This document shows, piece by piece, positions 44,585-58,068 of a stretch of 64,000 nt of DNA. Position numbers and translations under genes: made by a program. The first letter of the stretch is position 1; each line of letters starts with the position of its first letter. The DNA comes from Methylococcus sp. EFPC2 (GTDB lineage Bacteria > Pseudomonadota > Gammaproteobacteria > Methylococcales > Methylococcaceae), in contig NZ_CP070491.1 in NCBI RefSeq assembly GCF_016925495.1, positions 2,914,001 to 2,978,000 on the forward strand, read 5' to 3'. Below the pieces are notes generated by a model that worked only from the letters and a program-made list of their open reading frames with translations, was not told the origin of the DNA and ran no database searches.

Positions 44585-45955
44585 TTAAGTCCTCTTCTTG
44601 ACGGGACGCTGCCATCCCGAAATGCTTGCTTGCTTGGCGCGGCTCAGCGTTAATGTATCCGCCGGGGCATCCTTGGTCAGCGTAGTGCCGGCGCCCAAAG
44701 TAGCGTTGCGCCCCACCGTAACCGGTGCAACCAACTGAGTATCCGAGCCGATGAACGCGCCATCTTCAATGACCGTGAGGTGCTTGTTGGCGCCATCGTA
44801 ATTGCAGGTAATGGTGCCGGCGCCGATGTTTACGCCGGCGCCCACCCGGGCATCACCGACATAACTCAAATGGTTGATCTTGGAACCCTGGCCCACCGTG
44901 GTTTTCTTGATCTCCACGAAGTTGCCGATATGCACGTCCTCGGCGAGTACGCTTTCCGGACGTATGCGCGCGAATGGACCGATACGGCCACCGGCACCGA
45001 TTTGCGCATTTTCAATCACGCTGTTGGCCAGAATTTCCACCCCGTCCCCGATTTCGCTATCCGAAATCAAGACGTTAGGACCGATTTTGACCCGGTTTCC
45101 CAGGCGGATGCGCCCCTGCAGCACCACATTGACGTCGATTTCGACATCCTGGCCCAGCGCTTCGATGTCTCCGCGCAAATCGAAACGCGCCGGATCACGC
45201 AGCGTGACCCCCTTATCCATTAAATCTTCGGCATGCCGCAACTGATAGAGGCGTTCGAGTTGGGCAAGTTGCGCCCGGTTGTTGATGCCCAATACTTCAC
45301 TTTCCTCGTCCGGCTGGGTGGTATCGACATAGAATCCGTCTTCGACCGCCAAGGCGATGATGTCGGTGAGGTAGTACTCGCCCTGCGCATTATCGTTGTT
45401 TAAACGCCCCAGCCATTCCTTGAGCTTAGCGCCGGGCACCGCCAATATACCGGTGTTGACCTCACCGATAGCGCGCTGTTCATTACTGGCGTCCTTTTCC
45501 TCCACGATGCGCACGACTTTGCCTTGTGAGTCGCGCACGATACGCCCGTAACCGCTGGGATTGTCCAGCCTGATGGTCAATAGCCCCAAACTTTGCGGAC
45601 CGACATGCTGTATCAGCTTCTGCACCGTTTTCAGCCTCAGCAGAGGCACGTCGCCGTACAGTATGAGCACCTTATTCGCATCACTGATCCGATCGGCCAC
45701 CTGCATGACGGCATGACCGGTACCCAACCGTTCTGTTTGCTCCGTCCAGCGGACCTGCAAATCCGATAAGGCGCTGAGAACCTGCTCGCCGCCATGGCCG
45801 TACACTACGTTGATCTCCTGCCCGCCAAGCTGACGGGCCAGACGGTACACATGCTCCAAGAGCGGTGTGCCGCCGATTTTATGCAGGACCTTCGGTGTCG
45901 CCGAACGCATACGTGTTCCCTGGCCGGCGGCCAGTATGATCGTCTGTAATTGCAT
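44585..45955 (-). CDS. glmU: Bifunctional N-acetylglucosamine-1-phosphate uridyltransferase GlmU
   Basis: Acetylates glucosamine 1-phosphate and transfers UMP to give UDP-GlcNAc. The 456-residue protein has the nucleotidyltransferase motif LAAGQGTRMRS (9-19) and metal site YGDVPLL, and a C-terminal left-handed beta-helix with hexapeptide repeats (INIGAGTITCNYDGANKH). Length is normal. It sits downstream of the ATP synthase operon, separated by an intrinsic terminator, and directly before glmS, the common gammaproteobacterial order. Confidence 0.97.
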   Translation of the reverse strand: MQLQTIILAAGQGTRMRSATPKVLHKIGGTPLLEHVYRLARQLGGQEINVVYGHGGEQVLSALSDLQVRWTEQTERLGTGHAVMQVADRISDANKVLILYGDVPLLRLKTVQKLIQHVGPQSLGLLTIRLDNPSGYGRIVRDSQGKVVRIVEEKDASNEQRAIGEVNTGILAVPGAKLKEWLGRLNNDNAQGEYYLTDIIALAVEDGFYVDTTQPDEESEVLGINNRAQLAQLERLYQLRHAEDLMDKGVTLRDPARFDLRGDIEALGQDVEIDVNVVLQGRIRLGNRVKIGPNVLISDSEIGDGVEILANSVIENAQIGAGGRIGPFARIRPESVLAEDVHIGNFVEIKKTTVGQGSKINHLSYVGDARVGAGVNIGAGTITCNYDGANKHLTVIEDGAFIGSDTQLVAPVTVGRNATLGAGTTLTKDAPADTLTLSRAKQASISGWQRPVKKRT

Positions 45956-46095
45956 GATGATAAGTGGATGCTATTAATGAATACGATGTCCGCCTCGGGA
46001 CGGCGATCATGCCGGAAACCCGATATGGTGGGACCGAGGCGAATGACGAATTAAGCCGGGAGCATACAGCGGCGCCTGGAGAAAAGCGCGCAAAC

Positions 46096-46146
46096 AAAAA
46101 AACCCGGTAGTCGCGGAAATTATAGTTCCACAACTACCGGGTTTTG
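46096..46146 (-). terminator. Terminator of the ATP synthase operon
   Basis: AAACCCGGTAGT / ACTACCGGGTTT stem of 12 bp with a T-run on the minus strand (TTTTTTTG), about 17 bp after the atpC stop. The plus strand also ends in TTTT, so it could work in both directions. Confidence 0.88.
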
Positions 46147-46162
46147 TACTGCAGGAAACTTC

Positions 46163-46582
46163 CTAGCGGTTTTTACGCCAGCGCTCCAGGGTTTTGAGTT
46201 GCTCAAGCGCCTCGGTCAGCTCCAACTGCACCTTGGCCAGATCGCGCTTGCCCGATTTGTCGGTCAAGGCTTCCTCGGCACGCCGCTTGGCCTCCTGAGC
46301 GGCCGCTTCGTCGATGTCCTTGGCACGTATCGCCTTGTCCGCCAACACCGACACCACATGAGGCTGCACCTCCAGAATGCCGCCGGACACATAGAACGGC
46401 AGGGTTTCCTTGTTATCCACCTTGACGCGGACTTCCCCCGGCTTGAGGCGGGTGAGCAGCGGCGCGTGACGCGCCGCGATGCCGACGTCGCCCTCCGCGG
46501 CAGGAACGATCACCAACTCCGCCAAGCCGGAGTAAATCGCTTCCTCCGCGCTCACGATGTCTACATGGATGGTCATAGCCAT
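46163..46582 (-). CDS. atpC: ATP synthase F1 subunit epsilon
   Basis: Regulatory central-stalk subunit of 139 residues. N-terminal beta-sandwich (IHVDIVSAEEAIYSGLAELV, GDVGIAARHAPLLTRLKPGE) and C-terminal helical hairpin (AAQEAKRRAEEALTDK). Last gene of the atp operon, 21 bp after atpD, followed by a terminator. Confidence 0.96.
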   Translation of the reverse strand: MAMTIHVDIVSAEEAIYSGLAELVIVPAAEGDVGIAARHAPLLTRLKPGEVRVKVDNKETLPFYVSGGILEVQPHVVSVLADKAIRAKDIDEAAAQEAKRRAEEALTDKSGKRDLAKVQLELTEALEQLKTLERWRKNR

Positions 46583-46603
46583 GGTTCGGCCCTCTTAGTT
46601 GGT

Positions 46604-48001
<1,398 letters not shown>

Positions 48002-48026
48002 TTATTTAAAGCTCTATTCGAACCGC

Positions 48027-48890
48027 TTAAACCGCCGCCGCGCCGCCAACGATTTCGGAAATTTCCTGCGTGATCGCCGCCTGGCGCGCCTTGTTGTAGA
48101 TCAGCTGCAGCTCGTTGATGAGCTTGCCGGCATTGTCCGAAGCGCTTTTCATCGCGACCATGCGGGCCGCCTGTTCGCATGCGTTGTTCTCGACCAGACC
48201 CTGGAAGACGATGGACTCGATGTAGCGCACCAGCAAATCGTCCAGCACTTCTTTCGCGTCGGGCTCGTACAAATAATCCCAATGGCCCTTCAACTCTTCG
48301 GCAAACTCTTCCACCCGTATCGGAAGGAGTTGTTCCAGCTTGGGCTTCTGCGTCATGGTGTTCACAAACTCGTTGTAGAACACGTAAAGCGCATCGATCT
48401 CGCCTTTGCTGTACTCGTCCAGCATGACCTTGATCACGCCGATGATGTCCTGCAAGTGCGGGGTATCGCCGAGCTTCGTGGCCTGGGCGAGTACGTCGAC
48501 GCCGATCCCGTTGAAAAATACGCTGCCCTTCTGGCCGATGGTAACCATCCGCAGGTCGATCTTCTCGTCCTGCCAGGCGCGAAACTTTTTCAGGGCCTGA
48601 CGGAACAAGTTCGAATTCAGACCTCCGCACAAACCGCGATCGGACGAAATCAACACCACGCCCACGCGCTTGACTTCCCTTTCCACGGTGAACGGATGCG
48701 TGTATTCAGGCTTGGCATGAGCCAGATGCTTGATGATCTGAGCGATCTTCTTGGAATAGGGTCGGGTGGCCTGCATGCGGAGCTGAGTCTTCCGCATCTT
48801 GCTGGTAGCGACTTTTTCCATGGCGCGCGTGATCTTCTGAGTATTCTTGATACTCGCGATCTTTACGCGGATTTCTTTACCTACGGCCAT
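48027..48890 (-). CDS. atpG: ATP synthase F1 subunit gamma
   Basis: Rotary central shaft, 287 residues. N-terminal helix [20 protein letters not shown] and C-terminal helix [17 protein letters not shown] are the conserved coiled-coil ends; [16 protein letters not shown] lies in the middle. Located between atpA and atpD. Confidence 0.98.
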   Translation of the reverse strand: MAVGKEIRVKIASIKNTQKITRAMEKVATSKMRKTQLRMQATRPYSKKIAQIIKHLAHAKPEYTHPFTVEREVKRVGVVLISSDRGLCGGLNSNLFRQALKKFRAWQDEKIDLRMVTIGQKGSVFFNGIGVDVLAQATKLGDTPHLQDIIGVIKVMLDEYSKGEIDALYVFYNEFVNTMTQKPKLEQLLPIRVEEFAEELKGHWDYLYEPDAKEVLDDLLVRYIESIVFQGLVENNACEQAARMVAMKSASDNAGKLINELQLIYNKARQAAITQEISEIVGGAAAV

Positions 48891-48901
48891 TTACGTACCC
48901 C

Positions 48902-50443
48902 TTACCAGGCGTGCGTTGCTTTGAATTTCTTGATCGCCGCGTCGATAGCCGACTGGATTTCGTCGTTGTAATCACCGCTCGCATTGATCTTGTCCAGCAA
49001 ATCGGCGTGCTCGGACTTTAAATAGCTCTGCAGAGCATCTTCGAAATCGCGCACCTTGCTGACTTCAACATCGTCCAGATGGCCTTCATTCGCCGCATAG
49101 ATGGAAACGCCCATCTGCGCGACGCTCATCGGCGCGTACTGGTTCTGCTTCATCAGCTCGGTCACGCGCTGGCCACGCTCGATCTGCTTGCGGGTGCTTT
49201 CGTCCAGATCGGAGGCGAACTGGGCGAATGCCGCCAATTCGCGATACTGAGCCAAGTCGAGACGAATACCGCCGCCGAGCTTCTTGATGATCTTGGTCTG
49301 CGCGGCGCCGCCTACGCGGGAAACCGACAAGCCGGCGTTCACCGCCGGACGGATGCCGGAGTTGAACAGATTGGTTTCCAGGAAGATCTGGCCGTCGGTG
49401 ATGGAGATCACGTTGGTCGGAACGAACGCGGAAACGTCGCCGGCCTGAGTTTCGATGATGGGCAACGCGGTCAGGGAGCCGGTCTTGCCTTTCACCTTGC
49501 CGCCGGTCAGTTTCTCGACTTCTTCGGCATTGATGCGGGAGGCACGTTCCAGCAAGCGGGAATGCAGGTAGAACACGTCACCCGGATACGCTTCGCGGCC
49601 CGGCGGACGGCGCAGCAGCAGGGAAACCTGGCGGTAGGCCCAAGCCTGCTTGGTCAAGTCGTCATAGATGATCAGGGCGTCTTCGCCGCGGTCGCGGAAA
49701 TATTCGCCCATGGAGCAGCCGGAATACGGCGCGATGAATTGCAGCGCGGCCGACTCGGATGCGGAGGCCACCACGATGATCGTGTGGGCCAGAGCGCCGT
49801 GTTCTTCCAGTTTACGGACGACGTTGGCGATGGAGGACTGCTTCTGGCCGATGGCGACGTAGATGCACTTAACCCCGGTGCCTTTCTGATTGATGATCGT
49901 GTCGATGGCGATCGCGGTCTTGCCGGTCTGGCGGTCGCCGATGATCAGTTCGCGCTGGCCGCGGCCGACGGGGATCATGGAATCGATCGCCTTCAAGCCG
50001 GTCTGCAGCGGTTGGCTGACGGATTGACGACTGATGACGCCCGGTGCGATCTTTTCGATCGGCGAGCGCTCGCTCGTATTCAGAGGCCCCTTGCCGTCGA
50101 TCGGATTGCCCAAGGCGTCCACGACGCGGCCCAACAAGGCCTCGCCTACCGGTACTTCCAGAATGCGGCCGGTACACTTGACGCTGTCGCCTTCGGCCAG
50201 GTGATCGTAGGAGCCCAGCACTACGGCGCCGACGGAATCCCGTTCCAGGTTGAGCGCCATGCCGTAGGTATTGCCGGGAAATTCCAGCATTTCACCTTGC
50301 ATGACGTCGCTCAGGCCGTGCACACGGACGATACCATCGGTCAGACTGACGACCGTTCCTTCGGTGCGCGACTCAACACCCAGATCGAATTTTTCGATCT
50401 TGCTTTTGATGAGGTCGCTAATTTCAGAGGGGTTCAATTGCAT
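48902..50443 (-). CDS. atpA: ATP synthase F1 subunit alpha
   Basis: Regulatory nucleotide-binding subunit, 513 residues, same length as in E. coli. P-loop GDRQTGKTA and the arginine-finger segment [17 protein letters not shown] are visible. Starts [20 protein letters not shown]. Confidence 0.98.
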   Translation of the reverse strand: MQLNPSEISDLIKSKIEKFDLGVESRTEGTVVSLTDGIVRVHGLSDVMQGEMLEFPGNTYGMALNLERDSVGAVVLGSYDHLAEGDSVKCTGRILEVPVGEALLGRVVDALGNPIDGKGPLNTSERSPIEKIAPGVISRQSVSQPLQTGLKAIDSMIPVGRGQRELIIGDRQTGKTAIAIDTIINQKGTGVKCIYVAIGQKQSSIANVVRKLEEHGALAHTIIVVASASESAALQFIAPYSGCSMGEYFRDRGEDALIIYDDLTKQAWAYRQVSLLLRRPPGREAYPGDVFYLHSRLLERASRINAEEVEKLTGGKVKGKTGSLTALPIIETQAGDVSAFVPTNVISITDGQIFLETNLFNSGIRPAVNAGLSVSRVGGAAQTKIIKKLGGGIRLDLAQYRELAAFAQFASDLDESTRKQIERGQRVTELMKQNQYAPMSVAQMGVSIYAANEGHLDDVEVSKVRDFEDALQSYLKSEHADLLDKINASGDYNDEIQSAIDAAIKKFKATHAW

Positions 50444-50458
50444 GATTCTTTTCTCGCT

Positions 50459-50995
50459 CTAGTTGTAGAGTCTCTTTGCCAATCGCTGAAGCTGCCCACG
50501 CACACTGGCGTCGATGACCCGGTCGCCGGCCTTGATCAGCACGCCGCCGATCAAGGACTCATCGACGTGCACATCGAGCCGCGGCTCTCTACCCAAGTTC
50601 TTTTTAAGTACTTCGGCCAACTGTTTGTGTTCTTCTTCTTCCAGCGGATAGGCTGTCGCGACGCGAACGTCGACGTAACCCTCATCCTGCGCCTTGTACT
50701 GTTCGAACTGATCCCGAATCGCGCCGGCCAGACCGATACGGCGGTTGGCGACCAGGATACGAACGAAGCTGCGGGCTTCGTCGTCCAGATGCCCGCCGCA
50801 CAAGTCCAGCACGGCCTCGACGAACTGTTCCTTTTTGGCTTTCGGGTTGCTCGCTGCCGCCGCGATGCGGGGCTCTGCGATAACCTGCGCCAGGAGCCCA
50901 AGAGCGGTCGACCATTGCTCGGCCGTCCCGGTCTCACGTGCCCTCTTGTACGCGGCGACCGCGTAAGGCCTTGCCAGGGTCGCTACTTCGCTCAT
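50459..50995 (-). CDS. atpH: ATP synthase F1 subunit delta
   Basis: Peripheral-stalk subunit linking F1 to the b subunits, 178 residues. [17 protein letters not shown] at the N-terminus and [20 protein letters not shown] near the C-terminus are characteristic. Overlaps atpF by 4 bp. Confidence 0.96.
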   Translation of the reverse strand: MSEVATLARPYAVAAYKRARETGTAEQWSTALGLLAQVIAEPRIAAAASNPKAKKEQFVEAVLDLCGGHLDDEARSFVRILVANRRIGLAGAIRDQFEQYKAQDEGYVDVRVATAYPLEEEEHKQLAEVLKKNLGREPRLDVHVDESLIGGVLIKAGDRVIDASVRGQLQRLAKRLYN

Positions 50996-51474
50996 TGCGC
51001 CTGACCCAACTGCTTGCCTAGGTTATCGATGATTTCCTTGTGCTTACCCTGATCGACTTCCTTCTTGAGTATCTGCTCCGCAGCGGACAGCGCCAGGGAA
51101 GCGACTTGCTGACGCAATTTCTCCTGGGCCTGTTGAACCTCGCGATCGATCTCCGACTTGGCCGCATGAACGATGCGCTCGCCCTCCTGCTTGGCCGCCA
51201 GCTTGGACTCCTCGGCCAATTCATTGGCGCGTTTTTGAGCCAGGTTCACGATCTCGGATGCCTGGTCCTTGGCATCTTTCAGTACGGATTTAGCCTTCTT
51301 ATCCGCAAGCTCGAGCTCATGCTTGCCTTTATCGGCTGCGGCCAACCCTTCGGCGATCTTTTTCTTGCGCTCTTCGAGCGCCTGTAACAAGGGCGGCCAA
51401 ACGTACTTCATGGTGAACCACACCAGAAGCGCGAAGGTGATGATCTGCCCGATAATGCTGGCATTAATACTCAC
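50992..51474 (-). CDS. atpF: ATP synthase Fo subunit b
   Basis: Peripheral stalk, 160 residues. One N-terminal membrane helix ([20 protein letters not shown]), then a long charged helix rich in Lys, Glu and Ala. Standard length. Lies between atpE and atpH. Confidence 0.97.
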   Translation of the reverse strand: MSINASIIGQIITFALLVWFTMKYVWPPLLQALEERKKKIAEGLAAADKGKHELELADKKAKSVLKDAKDQASEIVNLAQKRANELAEESKLAAKQEGERIVHAAKSEIDREVQQAQEKLRQQVASLALSAAEQILKKEVDQGKHKEIIDNLGKQLGQAQ

Positions 51475-51523
51475 GGCGCTTACCTCATTCTTTAAAGATA
51501 GGGAACGGTATCGTCCGAACCGC

Positions 51524-52984
<1,461 letters not shown>

Positions 52985-53186
52985 TCGCCGTTCCCCCCCA
53001 CAAAACGCGCGGCATCATACCAACCGGGTCGGCAAACATCAACGACGCGACGGAGTGCGCGAGCCGGCCCGGCCCCCAAAATCCTCAATCCAAACCCCTG
53101 ATTATAAAGAGCTCCGTTTCTAATCGGACGCAAAAGACGGCAATCGAAAATGAACTCTTTCCTGCTCGGCCGAAACCCGTCTCTCC

Positions 53187-54044
53187 TCATTCCAGGCGCT
53201 TCAATACGCCATCCAACTGGTCGAGATTGTCATAGTTGATGATCAGTTTGCCGACCCCTTTTTTGCCGTGCTTGATTTCCACCCTGACGCCCAGGGTCTG
53301 GGTCATGCGCTCGACCAGGCGCTCGATGTCCGGGTCCTGCCGCGGAACAAGCTGGGCCTCACCGGGCGCCTCGTTGAGCTTGCGTATCAGACTTTCGGTT
53401 TCCCGCACGGTCAGTTGTTTTTCCGCGACCTTGCCGGCGATTTCGCCCTGCTTGTCGTAAGCGACGCCCAGGATGGCACGCGCGTGCCCCATCTCGATGG
53501 CGCCGCTTTGCAGGTAGGCCTTCGCATCGGGATTCAGTTCGTTCAGACGCAGCAGATTGGTCACCGTGGCGCGCGACTTGCCCACCGCATCGGCCACCTG
53601 CTGATGCGTCATGGAGAACTCCTCCAGCAAGCGGCGCAACGCCTCTGCTTCCTCCAAAGGATTGAGGTCTTCGCGCTGGATGTTTTCGATCAACGCGATC
53701 GCCAATGCCGCCTGATCGGTAACTTCGCGAACCACGGCCGGTATCTCGTGCAATCCCGCCAGTTGCGCGGCCCGCCAGCGGCGTTCGCCGGCGATGATTT
53801 CATACCGATCGGGATCGACGCTTGCGCGCACGACGATGGGTTGCACCACGCCCTGCGCGCTGATGGAGTCGGCCAGCTCCTGCAGGCCGGCGGGATCGAA
53901 GTCCTTGCGCGGCTGGAATCGCCCGCTCTTCAGGAACTCGACGGGCAGCGTGCGCAACTTGTCGCTGCCTCCGATGACGTCGGTGCGTGTGGTACCGAGC
54001 AAGGCGTCGAGTCCGCGCCCCAGCCCTCTTTTCTTAACGCTCAT
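53187..54044 (-). CDS. parB: Chromosome partitioning protein ParB
   Basis: CTP-dependent DNA clamp that loads at parS and drives origin segregation. 285 residues: N-terminal KKRGLGRGLDALLG (ParA-interaction), the CTP-binding GERRWRAAQLAG box, NIQREDLNPLEEAEALRRLL, an HTH (MTHQQVADAVGKSRATVTNL) and a C-terminal dimer domain. ATG 54044 is preferred to a TTG at 54065. parA lies directly upstream. No parS palindrome was seen in the window. Confidence 0.96.
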   Translation of the reverse strand: MSVKKRGLGRGLDALLGTTRTDVIGGSDKLRTLPVEFLKSGRFQPRKDFDPAGLQELADSISAQGVVQPIVVRASVDPDRYEIIAGERRWRAAQLAGLHEIPAVVREVTDQAALAIALIENIQREDLNPLEEAEALRRLLEEFSMTHQQVADAVGKSRATVTNLLRLNELNPDAKAYLQSGAIEMGHARAILGVAYDKQGEIAGKVAEKQLTVRETESLIRKLNEAPGEAQLVPRQDPDIERLVERMTQTLGVRVEIKHGKKGVGKLIINYDNLDQLDGVLKRLE

Positions 54045-54061
54045 GATGCATTCCCAGAGTT

Positions 54062-54844
54062 TCAATCGGGTCGAGCGCCGTTCTCGTTGCGCCGGACGAT
54101 CTCTCCCGCCAGCGCCAGATAGGCCACCGCGCCGCGGGAGGATTTGTCGTAATGGATGACCGGCAGGCCGTGACTGGGCGCCTCGGCCAGGCGGATGTTG
54201 CGGGGCACGATGGTGCGCAGCACCTTGTCGCCGAAATGTTCCTGCAACTGGCCGGACACTTCCCCCGCAAGCCGGCTGCGCGCGTCATACATGGTGCGCA
54301 GCAGGCCTTCGATGCCCAGCCTGGGGTTCACCGTATCGCGGATGTTGCGCAAGGTGTCCATCAGGTCGGACAGGCCTTCCAGCGCGTAATACTCGCACTG
54401 CATGGGGATCAACACGCTGTCCGCCGCCACCAGTGCGTTGACGGTCAGCATGTTTAAAGACGGCGGGCAGTCGATGAGGATGTAATCGTAACGGTCGCGG
54501 CAGTCCCGCAAGGCCGTCGCGAGTATGCGCTCACGATCGGCCTTCTGCAGCAGTTCCACCTGGGCGGCGGTCAGGTCGGCGTTGCCGGGCAACAAATGCA
54601 GGCCGAGGGTGGTGAGCTCGACGACCGCCTCGCGGATGGCGGACAATCCGAGCAGGACGTCGTAGACGGTGTGCCGCACGTTTTTTTTGTCCACGCCGCA
54701 GCCCATGGTGGCATTGCCCTGCGGATCGATGTCCACCAGCAGCACGCGCCGTTGCGTCGAGGCGAGCGATGCCGCCAGGTTGACGCTGGTGGTGGTCTTG
54801 CCCACGCCCCCCTTCTGATTGGCCACCGCAATGATTTTAGCCAT
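54062..54844 (-). CDS. parA: Chromosome partitioning ATPase ParA (Soj)
   Basis: 260-residue ATPase moved by ParB to segregate origins. The deviant Walker A KGGVGKTTTSVNLAASLA with its signature Lys is at residues 10-17, with VLLVDIDPQGNATMGCG next and IDCPPSLNMLTVNAL as Walker B region. Only 2 bp separate it from rsmG, so the rsmG-parA-parB set is likely one operon. Confidence 0.96.
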   Translation of the reverse strand: MAKIIAVANQKGGVGKTTTSVNLAASLASTQRRVLLVDIDPQGNATMGCGVDKKNVRHTVYDVLLGLSAIREAVVELTTLGLHLLPGNADLTAAQVELLQKADRERILATALRDCRDRYDYILIDCPPSLNMLTVNALVAADSVLIPMQCEYYALEGLSDLMDTLRNIRDTVNPRLGIEGLLRTMYDARSRLAGEVSGQLQEHFGDKVLRTIVPRNIRLAEAPSHGLPVIHYDKSSRGAVAYLALAGEIVRRNENGARPD

Positions 54845-54846
54845 GG

Positions 54847-55470
54847 CTATCCCCGATTTCTGATTTTGATGAGATGGCGTTCGGCCTCCACGCCGGGCAC
54901 CGCGAGCGCCTGTCCTTCCACGTCCCAGCCCGTCAACTCGGCGATCTCGCTTGCGGGCAGTTTGCCCTTCTGCGCGAGGATGGTCCCACCGGGCTTCAGC
55001 AAGGAGCCGGTCTGTCTGACGATGTCAGCCAGACTGGCATAAGCACGCGCCAAGACCACATCGTAGCCCTCCGCGTCGCGGAACTGCTCGATACGGCTAT
55101 GCACCACTTGCACGTTGCGCAAGCCCAGTTCGATGGCGGCCTGCTGGACGAAGCGGGTCTTCTTGGAGTTGCTGTCCAGCAGCGTAAAACGATGTGTCGG
55201 CGAGTAGATCGCCAGCGGAATGCCGGGCAACCCGGCGCCCGTTCCCACGTCCAGCACCCGCTCGCCCTGCAGATGCGGCAAGATGGCCAAGCTGTCCAAC
55301 AGGTGCAGACGCACCCGGTCTTGCGGTGAGGCGATGGCGGTCAGGTTGTAGATGCGGTTCCACTTGCCCATCAGGTTCAGGAATTCCAGCAAGCGCGCTT
55401 GCCGGATCGAATCGGCGGGCAGACCCAAGGCGGCGAGGCCCTCGCTCAGCAGTTCTTCGACGGTACTCAC
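54847..55470 (-). CDS. rsmG: 16S rRNA G527 methyltransferase RsmG
   Basis: Makes N7-methyl-G527 in 16S rRNA; loss gives low-level streptomycin resistance in several bacteria. The 207-residue protein has the SAM motif VLDVGTGAGLPGIPLAIYSP and KWNRIYNLTAI. Lies 4 bp after mnmG, in the conserved gid order. Confidence 0.96.
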   Translation of the reverse strand: MSTVEELLSEGLAALGLPADSIRQARLLEFLNLMGKWNRIYNLTAIASPQDRVRLHLLDSLAILPHLQGERVLDVGTGAGLPGIPLAIYSPTHRFTLLDSNSKKTRFVQQAAIELGLRNVQVVHSRIEQFRDAEGYDVVLARAYASLADIVRQTGSLLKPGGTILAQKGKLPASEIAELTGWDVEGQALAVPGVEAERHLIKIRNRG

Positions 55471-55474
55471 CGGC

Positions 55475-57349
55475 TCAAACGCTTAATTTTTTCAAGTGAA
55501 CCAACAGCAATGAAATGGCTGCCGGCGTGATGCCGGGTAGACGGGAGGCCTGCCCTATGGTCTCCGGTTGCTGGCGGCGCAGTTTTTCCCGCACCTCGTT
55601 GGACAACCCGACGACGTTGGCATAATCGAAAGACTCCGGCAGACGCCAGTGATCGTGGCGGCGCGCACGCTCGATGTCCGCCTGCTGACGGTCGATGTAG
55701 CCGGCATATTTGGCCTGGATTTCGACCTGCTCGGCCACCGCGGCATCGATGGACGAACCTTCATCGAGGACCAGGGGAGCCAGATCCGCCAGGATCACCT
55801 CGGGGCGGCGCAGCAAATCCAGCGCACTGGCTTCGCGCACCAGCGGGGAACTCAAAACCTCGCCGTATCGCTCGACCTCGGCCGAACCCGGCTTGATCCA
55901 ACGCGTCGCAAGCTCTTCCCTGAGCTGGGCGATCGCCTCGCGTTTGGCCTCGAAGGCCTGCCAGCGCACATCATCCACCAGTCCCAGGTCGCGGCCCTGT
56001 GCGGTGAGCCTGAGGTCGGCATTGTCCTCGCGCAGCAACAAACGGTATTCGGCCCGGCTGGTGAACATGCGGTAAGGCTCGGCCGTTCCGCGGGTGATGA
56101 GATCGTCGATCATCACGCCGATATAGGCTTCGTCCCGGCCCGGCGACCATACCTCAAGCTCCCGCGCCTTGCGGGCGGCGTTCAAGCCGGCGATCAAGCC
56201 CTGAGCCGCCGCCTCTTCGTAACCCGTGGTGCCGTTGATCTGGCCGGCGAAAAACAGGTGCTCGACATGCTTGGTTTCCAGCGTGGACTTGAGCCCGCGC
56301 GGGTCGAAGAAGTCGTATTCGATGGCATAGCCGGGACGGGTGATGTGCGCGTTCTCGAAGCCCCTGATAGACCGGACCAGCGCCAACTGCACGTCGAACG
56401 GCAGGCTGGTGGAAATGCCGTTCGGATAGACTTCCCGGCAATCCAGCCCTTCGGGCTCGACGAAAATCTGGTGCGAGTCCTTGTCCGCGAAACGCACGAC
56501 CTTGTCTTCGATCGAGGGACAATAACGCGGCCCAACGCCTTCGATCACGCCCGCATACATGGGCGAACGATCCAGTCCGCCACGGATGATTTCATGCGTC
56601 CGCGTGCTGGTCCGCGTGATATAGCAGGAGATCTGCGGCGGATGATCCTCGCGCCGGCCCAGGAAGGAAAACACCGGCGTCGGCGTATCGCCCGCCTGTT
56701 CCTGCATCACCGAGAAATCGATGCTGCGGCGGTCTATGCGCGGCGGCGTGCCCGTCTTCAACCGGGAAACCGTGAATGGCAGTTCGCGCAAACGTCGGGC
56801 CAACGCATTGGAAGGCGCATCGCCGGCGCGGCCACCTTCGTAATTCTCCAGGCCGATATGGATGCGCCCGGCCAGGAAGGTGCCTACGGTCAGCACGACG
56901 GAACGCGCACGGAAGCTCAGCCCCATCTGGGTCACCACGCCGACGGCCCGGCCGTTTTCCACGATCAGGTCGGACACGGTCTGCTGGAACAGCCACAGAT
57001 TGGGCTGAGTCTCCAGCGCCCGGCGCACCACCGCCTTGTAGATCTGCCGGTCGGCCTGCGCCCGCGTCGCCCGCACCGCCGGTCCCTTGCTGGCATTCAG
57101 GATGCGGAACTGGATGCCGGCCTGATCGATGGCCCTCGCCATCAGACCGCCCAGCGCATCGATTTCCTTGACCAGATGCCCCTTGCCTATGCCGCCGATG
57201 GCGGGATTGCAGCTCATCTGCCCCAGGGTTTCGACATTTTGCGTCAGCAGCAGAGTCACCGCGCCCGTGCGCGCGGAAGCCAAGGCGGCCTCCGTCCCGG
57301 CGTGCCCGCCGCCGACCACGATCACGTCAAATTCGTTGGGATATTGCAT
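55475..57349 (-). CDS. mnmG: tRNA uridine-5-carboxymethylaminomethyl modification enzyme MnmG
   Basis: With MnmE, installs cmnm5U at tRNA wobble position 34. The 624-residue protein has the FAD-binding [17 protein letters not shown] near the N-terminus, the segment [20 protein letters not shown] and TGTFLAG-type loops ([20 protein letters not shown]). Start ATG 57349 gives the family N-terminus [18 protein letters not shown]. mnmE, rpmH, rnpA and yidC, often upstream, are not here: the next upstream gene is a MarR-like regulator. Confidence 0.97.
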   Translation of the reverse strand: MQYPNEFDVIVVGGGHAGTEAALASARTGAVTLLLTQNVETLGQMSCNPAIGGIGKGHLVKEIDALGGLMARAIDQAGIQFRILNASKGPAVRATRAQADRQIYKAVVRRALETQPNLWLFQQTVSDLIVENGRAVGVVTQMGLSFRARSVVLTVGTFLAGRIHIGLENYEGGRAGDAPSNALARRLRELPFTVSRLKTGTPPRIDRRSIDFSVMQEQAGDTPTPVFSFLGRREDHPPQISCYITRTSTRTHEIIRGGLDRSPMYAGVIEGVGPRYCPSIEDKVVRFADKDSHQIFVEPEGLDCREVYPNGISTSLPFDVQLALVRSIRGFENAHITRPGYAIEYDFFDPRGLKSTLETKHVEHLFFAGQINGTTGYEEAAAQGLIAGLNAARKARELEVWSPGRDEAYIGVMIDDLITRGTAEPYRMFTSRAEYRLLLREDNADLRLTAQGRDLGLVDDVRWQAFEAKREAIAQLREELATRWIKPGSAEVERYGEVLSSPLVREASALDLLRRPEVILADLAPLVLDEGSSIDAAVAEQVEIQAKYAGYIDRQQADIERARRHDHWRLPESFDYANVVGLSNEVREKLRRQQPETIGQASRLPGITPAAISLLLVHLKKLSV

Positions 57350-57479
57350 GAAACCAAGGCGTTTAGAACGAAGGGCACGGAAGGGACTACGGTCGACAGC
57401 CCGCAGGGAAACGGGGACCAGCCGTAATGTAGTGGGCACGCATATTACACCAAACCCGTCGGCGGGTCAGGCGGCAGCG

Positions 57480-58061
57480 TCAGGAAGCGGCGGCGCTGGA
57501 AGGGGGTTGATGTTCGCGGCAAATCGAATCGATGTCCTCGCCCTGCAGCTGCTCGCCCGTCAAGGTACAGCGCCGGGCGTCGTCCTCCTCGATCTTGTGG
57601 TACCGGCAAGTCTTGCAAACGCCGAAAGTCTTGAGCTGATTCGATTTCTGCAAAGCCTGCAGCAGGGAATCCAGCGCGGCAACCGCCGACGCCCGCTCTT
57701 CGGCGGACATGATCTCGACCGCGCTTTCCAGGTTGCCTGGGGGGAAAAAGTCCCTCACGGCCTGCCTGCCCGCCTCCGTCAACACCAGATGGATGACCCG
57801 CCGGTCTTTGAGATCCGGCCGCTTTTCCACCAAACCGGCCATTTCCAGCACGCCCAAGGTTTGCGACACCGTGCCTTTGGTCAAGCCCAAATAGTCGGTC
57901 ACCGCCGCCGGTGTATTGCTGTAGCGGTTGCAATGGCTTAGGTAGCGCAAGGCTTCCAGTTGCACGGGCTGCAGCCCCCGACCCACGCTCAGCTTGCGGG
58001 TATCGGTCCGCAACAGATTGGCGATACGCTCCAGATATTCGTAAATCGGTTCGCTTAGCAT
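57480..58061 (-). CDS. MarR-family regulator with C-terminal four-cysteine cluster
   Basis: A 193-residue protein. Residues about 30-105 form a MarR-type winged helix (VTDYLGLTKGTVSQTLGVLE, then wing DRRVIHLVLTEAGR). The C-terminus adds Cys149, Cys152, Cys165 and Cys181 (VCKTCRYHK, RRCTLTGEQL, DSICREHQ), a spacing fit for zinc or an Fe-S cluster, which is unusual for MarR proteins and hints at redox or metal sensing. The ATG at 58061 has no ribosome site; a -10-like TACCAT ends eight bases before it, suggesting a leaderless message. Two identical-type palindromes lie just upstream and are likely operators. It is divergent to nothing obvious: thiC lies upstream in the same orientation. Confidence 0.85.
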   Translation of the reverse strand: MLSEPIYEYLERIANLLRTDTRKLSVGRGLQPVQLEALRYLSHCNRYSNTPAAVTDYLGLTKGTVSQTLGVLEMAGLVEKRPDLKDRRVIHLVLTEAGRQAVRDFFPPGNLESAVEIMSAEERASAVAALDSLLQALQKSNQLKTFGVCKTCRYHKIEEDDARRCTLTGEQLQGEDIDSICREHQPPSSAAAS

Positions 58062-58068
58062 GAAAATG

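Noticed and set aside
49079-51004. 641-codon plus-strand open frame
   Set aside because: Antisense shadow across atpA and atpH.
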